Shown: in pieces, positions 12,711 through 15,357 of the stretch
Position numbering within the stretch: the first letter of the stretch is position 1
Layout of the letters: the number at the start of each line of letters is the position of its first letter
Assembly (NCBI GenBank): GCA_002336895.1
Contig: DDFC01000017.1
Location: 1 to 15,357, forward strand
DNA length: 15,357 bases
Source: Verrucomicrobiaceae bacterium UBA1938
GTDB taxonomy: Bacteria; Verrucomicrobiota; Verrucomicrobiia; Verrucomicrobiales; Verrucomicrobiaceae
Direction: 5' to 3'
Notes under the pieces: generated by a model
Told to the model about the DNA's origin: nothing
Database searches by the model: none
What the model saw: only the letters and a program-made list of their open reading frames with translations
Program-made: the position numbers and the translations under genes

Positions 12711-12956
12711 TCAGGCGGCTTCGGGAAAGGTGAATTGTCTCCGCAGTGCGGAGAGAGTCCGCGCCCCATTCTCCACCGAAAACGTCGGCACCTCAATGGC
12801 CCAGCCCTTGTCCTTGCCCAGCTCCGCCCGCTCAAAGTCATCGGAGAAAAGCAGCTCCATCTTATTCGCCGTAGGCTCTGCGGGAATAGAAGGCAGCTTG
12901 GGCGCATCGGCAGCGAAGGTGAGAAAGCTGGCCTGAGTGAGGAAGAGGAGGTTCAT
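12711..12956 (-). pseudogene. Truncated 5' copy of the secreted jelly-roll gene
   Basis: From ATG 12956 this frame starts MNLLFLTQASFLTFAAD and runs through KMELLFSDDFERAELGKDKG to FSVENGA, close to the first 68 codons of the intact gene at 10814-11548 (about seven substitutions and a three-residue deletion). At about 12760 the similarity stops abruptly. The frame continues as RTLSALRRQFTFPEAA and ends at 12711, giving 81 aa instead of 244. The break coincides with the third palindrome copy (12733-12759). A signal peptide is still encoded, so a short exported peptide could be made, but the domain is destroyed. It lies 21 bp upstream of the DUF1016 start. Confidence 0.8.
12733..12759. repeat. 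27-bp palindromic element, copy 3, at the truncation point
   Basis: Arms AATTGTCTCCGCA and TGCGGAGAGAGTC surround a central G. The first arm is close to copies 1 and 2 with G changed to T, and the compensating C-to-A change in the second arm keeps the stem CTCCGCA/TGCGGAG. In the truncated frame it encodes TLSALRRQF, the same phase as copies 1 and 2. Its edge is one base from where similarity to the secreted-protein gene begins (12761). Confidence 0.7.
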
Positions 12957-13011
12957 GGGGAACAGGAAAAGCAGTTCTCTCGGCCTTTTGGCTGCCGTTG
13001 ACTATTCATCA

Positions 13012-13599
13012 TCAGTCTTCCCACGCTTTCTTTATCTTTTCAGTCAGAGCTGTTGTTTCTTCAGGGCATCTGGAACACATTCGCTGCCAGTTCCTCATTG
13101 CCGCAGCCATAAGCTGTTTGCGACCATTGTGCGGAAAAAGTGATGTCCCTTCACGTTCAACGAGTTTTTGAAAATACGTGTCCTTCACACTCTCATCTTG
13201 GCGAATATCATTCCACTTCCACTCTGCGCTCAAATCGTGACCGGCGATGGGAAAAATTTCCACCTCCTGCCTCGCTACTTCGGTCAAAAACCTTTGTGCA
13301 GATTTGAGGTCATTCGCAAGCTGGGCCGCTAAATCTTGAAGTGATCGCTCACGTCCCTCTTTTCCATCTCGATCAACAAACAACAAAAATAAGTGCACCA
13401 TAGGATAACGGCGCACCACCTCCTCGCGTAGTCGCTCGATCTTTAGGGCCTCGCTGATCCCTTGGAAATTTGGATTTCTGCACACCTCCACAACAGCATT
13501 AGGCTTGCCTGCGTCAGACAATACTTTTTGAACCAAGGGCTTCAAAATGTGCTCGTCCTTGGTGAAGTCTTCTGGAATTACGAGAACGTTGTAGCTCAT
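13012..13599 (-). CDS. Toprim-like partner protein of the AAA15-type ATPase
   Basis: The protein has 195 aa, with no signal peptide or membrane segment. VLVIPEDFTKDEHILKPLV (5-23) resembles the first Toprim strand with its acidic residue (E10, then D11) and following helix. LFLLFVDRDGKEG (70-82) has the DxD motif (D76, D78) after a hydrophobic strand. HDLSAEWKWND (121-131), with E126-W127, resembles the E-W element of DUF4276-type small Toprim proteins. Toprim domains of this kind bind metal and cut nucleic acid in OLD-family enzymes. The start overlaps the ATPase stop by ATGA, so the two are co-translated and most likely act as a complex. Base composition is lower in GC than the flanking genes. 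The Toprim call is from motif pattern only; an RloB-like relation is an alternative. Confidence 0.6.
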   Translation of the reverse strand: MSYNVLVIPEDFTKDEHILKPLVQKVLSDAGKPNAVVEVCRNPNFQGISEALKIERLREEVVRRYPMVHLFLLFVDRDGKEGRERSLQDLAAQLANDLKSAQRFLTEVARQEVEIFPIAGHDLSAEWKWNDIRQDESVKDTYFQKLVEREGTSLFPHNGRKQLMAAAMRNWQRMCSRCPEETTALTEKIKKAWED

Positions 13600-14912
13600 G
13601 ATGGTTCCTCCTTGGATCCATTCAAAAAGGCAGCAATATTCTCAAACCACCCAGATTCTAGAAGCTCGCCGGCGACCGTTTTATCATCATCTGACAAAGG
13701 CAAGTCTTGGAACGATATTGCTCTTGAAAGTCCGTTGCGTCGTGTAACCAAAACCGCATCTTTGAGGGCATTGCCCCGCAAAAAGTTAAGCAAAGCAGGG
13801 GAATGTGTGGTGGCAATTACCTGAGTCTCTTTTTTGGCCGTCGCTCGCTGTAAAAGTTCCAACAGAAGATGTATTCGATTGGGGTGTATCCCATTCTCAA
13901 TTTCTTCAAAAAAGTATCCACTTGCTGGATCGGGTCCTAACAGTGCTGCAGCGTATGCTAGGAAGCGCAAAGTCCCATCGCTAGCGCTTTCGGCTGAAAC
14001 TTGCCTTCCACCTTCTTCGACGAGGACCGTTTGGATTTTCCCTTCCAAGCTAACTGTTGGGAAAGAGAATTCGGTTACGTCTAGAGGGGTTAACTCTCTC
14101 GTCCATTCAACGAGAGCGTTCCTGCGCTGCTTGTCTTCGCAAATCCATTGAAGCACAGAAGACAAATTCTCGCCTTTATCGCCGAACACATTCTGACCAG
14201 GAATTGACGGGCGGCGAAGAGACTGGGGATCGAGGTCTAGAAATCGAATCGACTCAAGACTCTTGAGAAACATCCGACAGGCAGTGCGAGTTGTCTGAGT
14301 GGACTCGCCATGGTCTGCAAGCTGACAAACCAATGGTTGATCACGCTGGAGCTGGACTGTTGGCCCAATATACTTTTTCGCTTTGGGATTTAGCACTCGT
14401 GCTAGAATCAGCTTGGGATCTGCTGGCTGCTCTACGCGCAAAACTTCGGGATTGGTTGAAAAGTAAGTCGATCCGAACGACTTCAGTGACTCGTTGCTAA
14501 TACGAGCGCGTCCAGCCTTCTCAGGAATCTCGACTGTGACAGCGTATGACAAGTTCCAAACTCGCCTAAATTCAAGCGGTTTACCCTGAAATAAACGCTT
14601 TGAGATTTGCTCTGTAACCGTTGTGACGGAAAGCGTAAAACTAGATTCTTTAGCGCCTAACCGAACGGCTTCGCGAACGCCTCCGCGAATGCCTTTCCAC
14701 TGAAGTTCCCCCCCTTCACCATACTTAGCTCCAATTATCTCTGCTAGAGTGTAGCCTCGCGCAATGCCGTGCAGGAATCTGAGAGCGTCTCTGATGTTGC
14801 TTTTCCCGCTAGCATTAGTGCCAACAATTAACGTCATTGGACCAAATCGAATACTGTTCCCTTCTTGGTCACCAAAGCTCTTAAAGTTCGAGAGAGTGAG
14901 GCTCTTGATCAT
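13596..14912 (-). CDS. AAA15/AAA21-type ABC/SMC-like ATPase, OLD-family-related
   Basis: The protein has 438 aa. It starts MIKSLTLSNFKSFGDQ, the usual opening of RecF/OLD-like ATPases. The Walker A motif GTNASGKSN is at 31-39 (K37, S38), an ABC-like signature SASDGTLRFLAYAAAL at 309-324, Walker B GYFFEEIENGIHPN at 332-345 with the catalytic Glu pair at 336-337, and the H-loop IATTHSPALLN at 366-376. Only about 60 residues follow the H-loop, so the Toprim nuclease that is fused in single-chain OLD proteins is missing; the next gene appears to supply it in trans. ATG 14912 lies 11 bp after the thiC stop on the same strand, so a promoter inside thiC or read-through is possible. A sample of 60 bases (14341-14400) has 29 G/C, against 49 in 11041-11100, consistent with acquisition by transfer. 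A defence role is inferred. Confidence 0.88.
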   Translation of the reverse strand: MIKSLTLSNFKSFGDQEGNSIRFGPMTLIVGTNASGKSNIRDALRFLHGIARGYTLAEIIGAKYGEGGELQWKGIRGGVREAVRLGAKESSFTLSVTTVTEQISKRLFQGKPLEFRRVWNLSYAVTVEIPEKAGRARISNESLKSFGSTYFSTNPEVLRVEQPADPKLILARVLNPKAKKYIGPTVQLQRDQPLVCQLADHGESTQTTRTACRMFLKSLESIRFLDLDPQSLRRPSIPGQNVFGDKGENLSSVLQWICEDKQRRNALVEWTRELTPLDVTEFSFPTVSLEGKIQTVLVEEGGRQVSAESASDGTLRFLAYAAALLGPDPASGYFFEEIENGIHPNRIHLLLELLQRATAKKETQVIATTHSPALLNFLRGNALKDAVLVTRRNGLSRAISFQDLPLSDDDKTVAGELLESGWFENIAAFLNGSKEEPS

Positions 14913-14923
14913 GTTTGAGGTAA

Positions 14924-15357
14924 TTAAACTGGTTTCACGTAAACCTCCGCGCCACTCTCCACGAATTCCTTGCTCTTCTCCGTCATGCCTTGGGCCAGCG
15001 CTTCCTCTTCAGAAATCGCCTGCTCCGCGGCGTACTTGCGGACGTCTTCGGTGATCTTCATGCTGCAGAAGTGCGGGCCGCACATGGAGCAGAAGTGGGC
15101 GGATTTGGCGCCGTCTTGGGGGAGGGTTTCGTCGTGGAAAGAGCGGGCGGTGACAGGGTCGAGGGAGAGATTGAACTGGTCTTCCCAGCGGAATTCGAAG
15201 CGGGCTTTTGATAGGGCGTTGTCGCGGTATTGGGCGCCGGGGTGGCCTTTGGCGAGGTCGGCGGCGTGGGCGGCGAGTTTATACGTGATGACGCCGACTT
15301 TGACGTCTTCCTTGTTGGGCAGGCCGAGGTGTTCCTTGGGCGTGACGTAGCAGAGCA
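14924..15357 (-). CDS. thiC: Phosphomethylpyrimidine synthase ThiC, C-terminal part (runs off right edge)
   Basis: ThiC converts aminoimidazole ribotide to hydroxymethylpyrimidine phosphate in thiamine synthesis, by non-canonical radical-SAM chemistry. The window holds the last 144 codons, ending in TAA at 14926-14924. Typical sections are LCYVTPKEHLGLPN, VGVITYKLAAHAADLAKGHP and ALSKARFEFRWEDQFNLSLD. The C-terminal iron-sulphur cluster motif CSMCGPHFC (CxxCxxxxC) is followed by SMKITEDVR. This is a normal C-terminus and shows no sign of damage. The N-terminal part, the promoter and any TPP riboswitch lie outside the window. The AAA15-type ATPase gene begins 11 bp downstream. Confidence 0.96.
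   Translation of the reverse strand, partial: LCYVTPKEHLGLPNKEDVKVGVITYKLAAHAADLAKGHPGAQYRDNALSKARFEFRWEDQFNLSLDPVTARSFHDETLPQDGAKSAHFCSMCGPHFCSMKITEDVRKYAAEQAISEEEALAQGMTEKSKEFVESGAEVYVKPV

Noticed and set aside
12346..12759. Repeated palindromes considered as a CRISPR array
   Set aside because: There are only three copies, irregular spacing (108 and 279 bp between starts), the intervening sequence codes for conserved protein, and no cas genes are present.
12957..13011. Possible terminator after the Toprim-like gene (GGCC-TTTT-GGC)
   Set aside because: The stem is only three to four base pairs long and has no T-tract, too weak to report as a feature.

Overview
The window looks like a chromosomal segment of a GC-rich bacterium of the phylum Verrucomicrobiota, close to the Verrucomicrobiaceae/Prosthecobacter type. 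This is an inference. It rests on secreted jelly-roll proteins of the DUF1080/LamG style, a DUF5069 protein, many start codons without a visible Shine-Dalgarno sequence, and the family resemblance of the housekeeping genes. No rRNA, tRNA or CRISPR array was seen.

Layout. Positions 1-283 hold the 5' end of an insertion-sequence transposase, cut by the window edge, with two imperfect direct repeats at its terminus. Next come an MDR-family oxidoreductase (+), a convergent DUF5069 protein (-), and a short plus-strand operon of a 59-aa protein, a 70-aa membrane protein and a secreted SGNH hydrolase. The hydrolase abuts a convergent RlmI/RlmK-like methyltransferase (-), which is divergent from an unrecognised 154-aa protein (+).

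Positions 4412-7628 form one tight minus-strand operon: TetR regulator, YciI-like protein, Tag (3-methyladenine glycosylase I), a 48-aa remnant of a TfoX/Sxy protein, RlmN (23S rRNA A2503 methyltransferase) and a cupin. Two junctions are ATGA stop/start overlaps. A perfect 8-2-8 palindrome 20 bp upstream of tetR is the likely operator. The cupin appears to carry a one-base frameshift near its start.

Positions 7725-11548 are mostly envelope genes: two secreted jelly-roll proteins, an FKBP-type lipoprotein isomerase, a small lipoprotein with a strong terminator, and a four-helix membrane protein with a zinc-ribbon-like tail normally found at the end of sensor kinases and response regulators. 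Two stretches here (9439-9909 and 10489-10813) have no convincing gene; the second contains a 90-bp imperfect hairpin.

Positions 10600-14912 look like an accessory region. A DUF1016/YhcG-type PD-(D/E)XK nuclease gene lies between an intact secreted-protein gene and a truncated copy of that gene's 5' end. A 27-bp palindrome occurs twice inside the nuclease gene and a third time exactly at the truncation point. All three copies are in the same reading phase. Beyond that, an AT-richer two-gene operon encodes an AAA15-type ABC/SMC-like ATPase and a small protein with Toprim-like acidic motifs, overlapping by ATGA. It lies 11 bp downstream of thiC, which is cut by the right edge. The ATPase-Toprim pair is the best candidate for a poorly described defence system in this window. 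That role is inferred from domain logic and context, not shown by the sequence.
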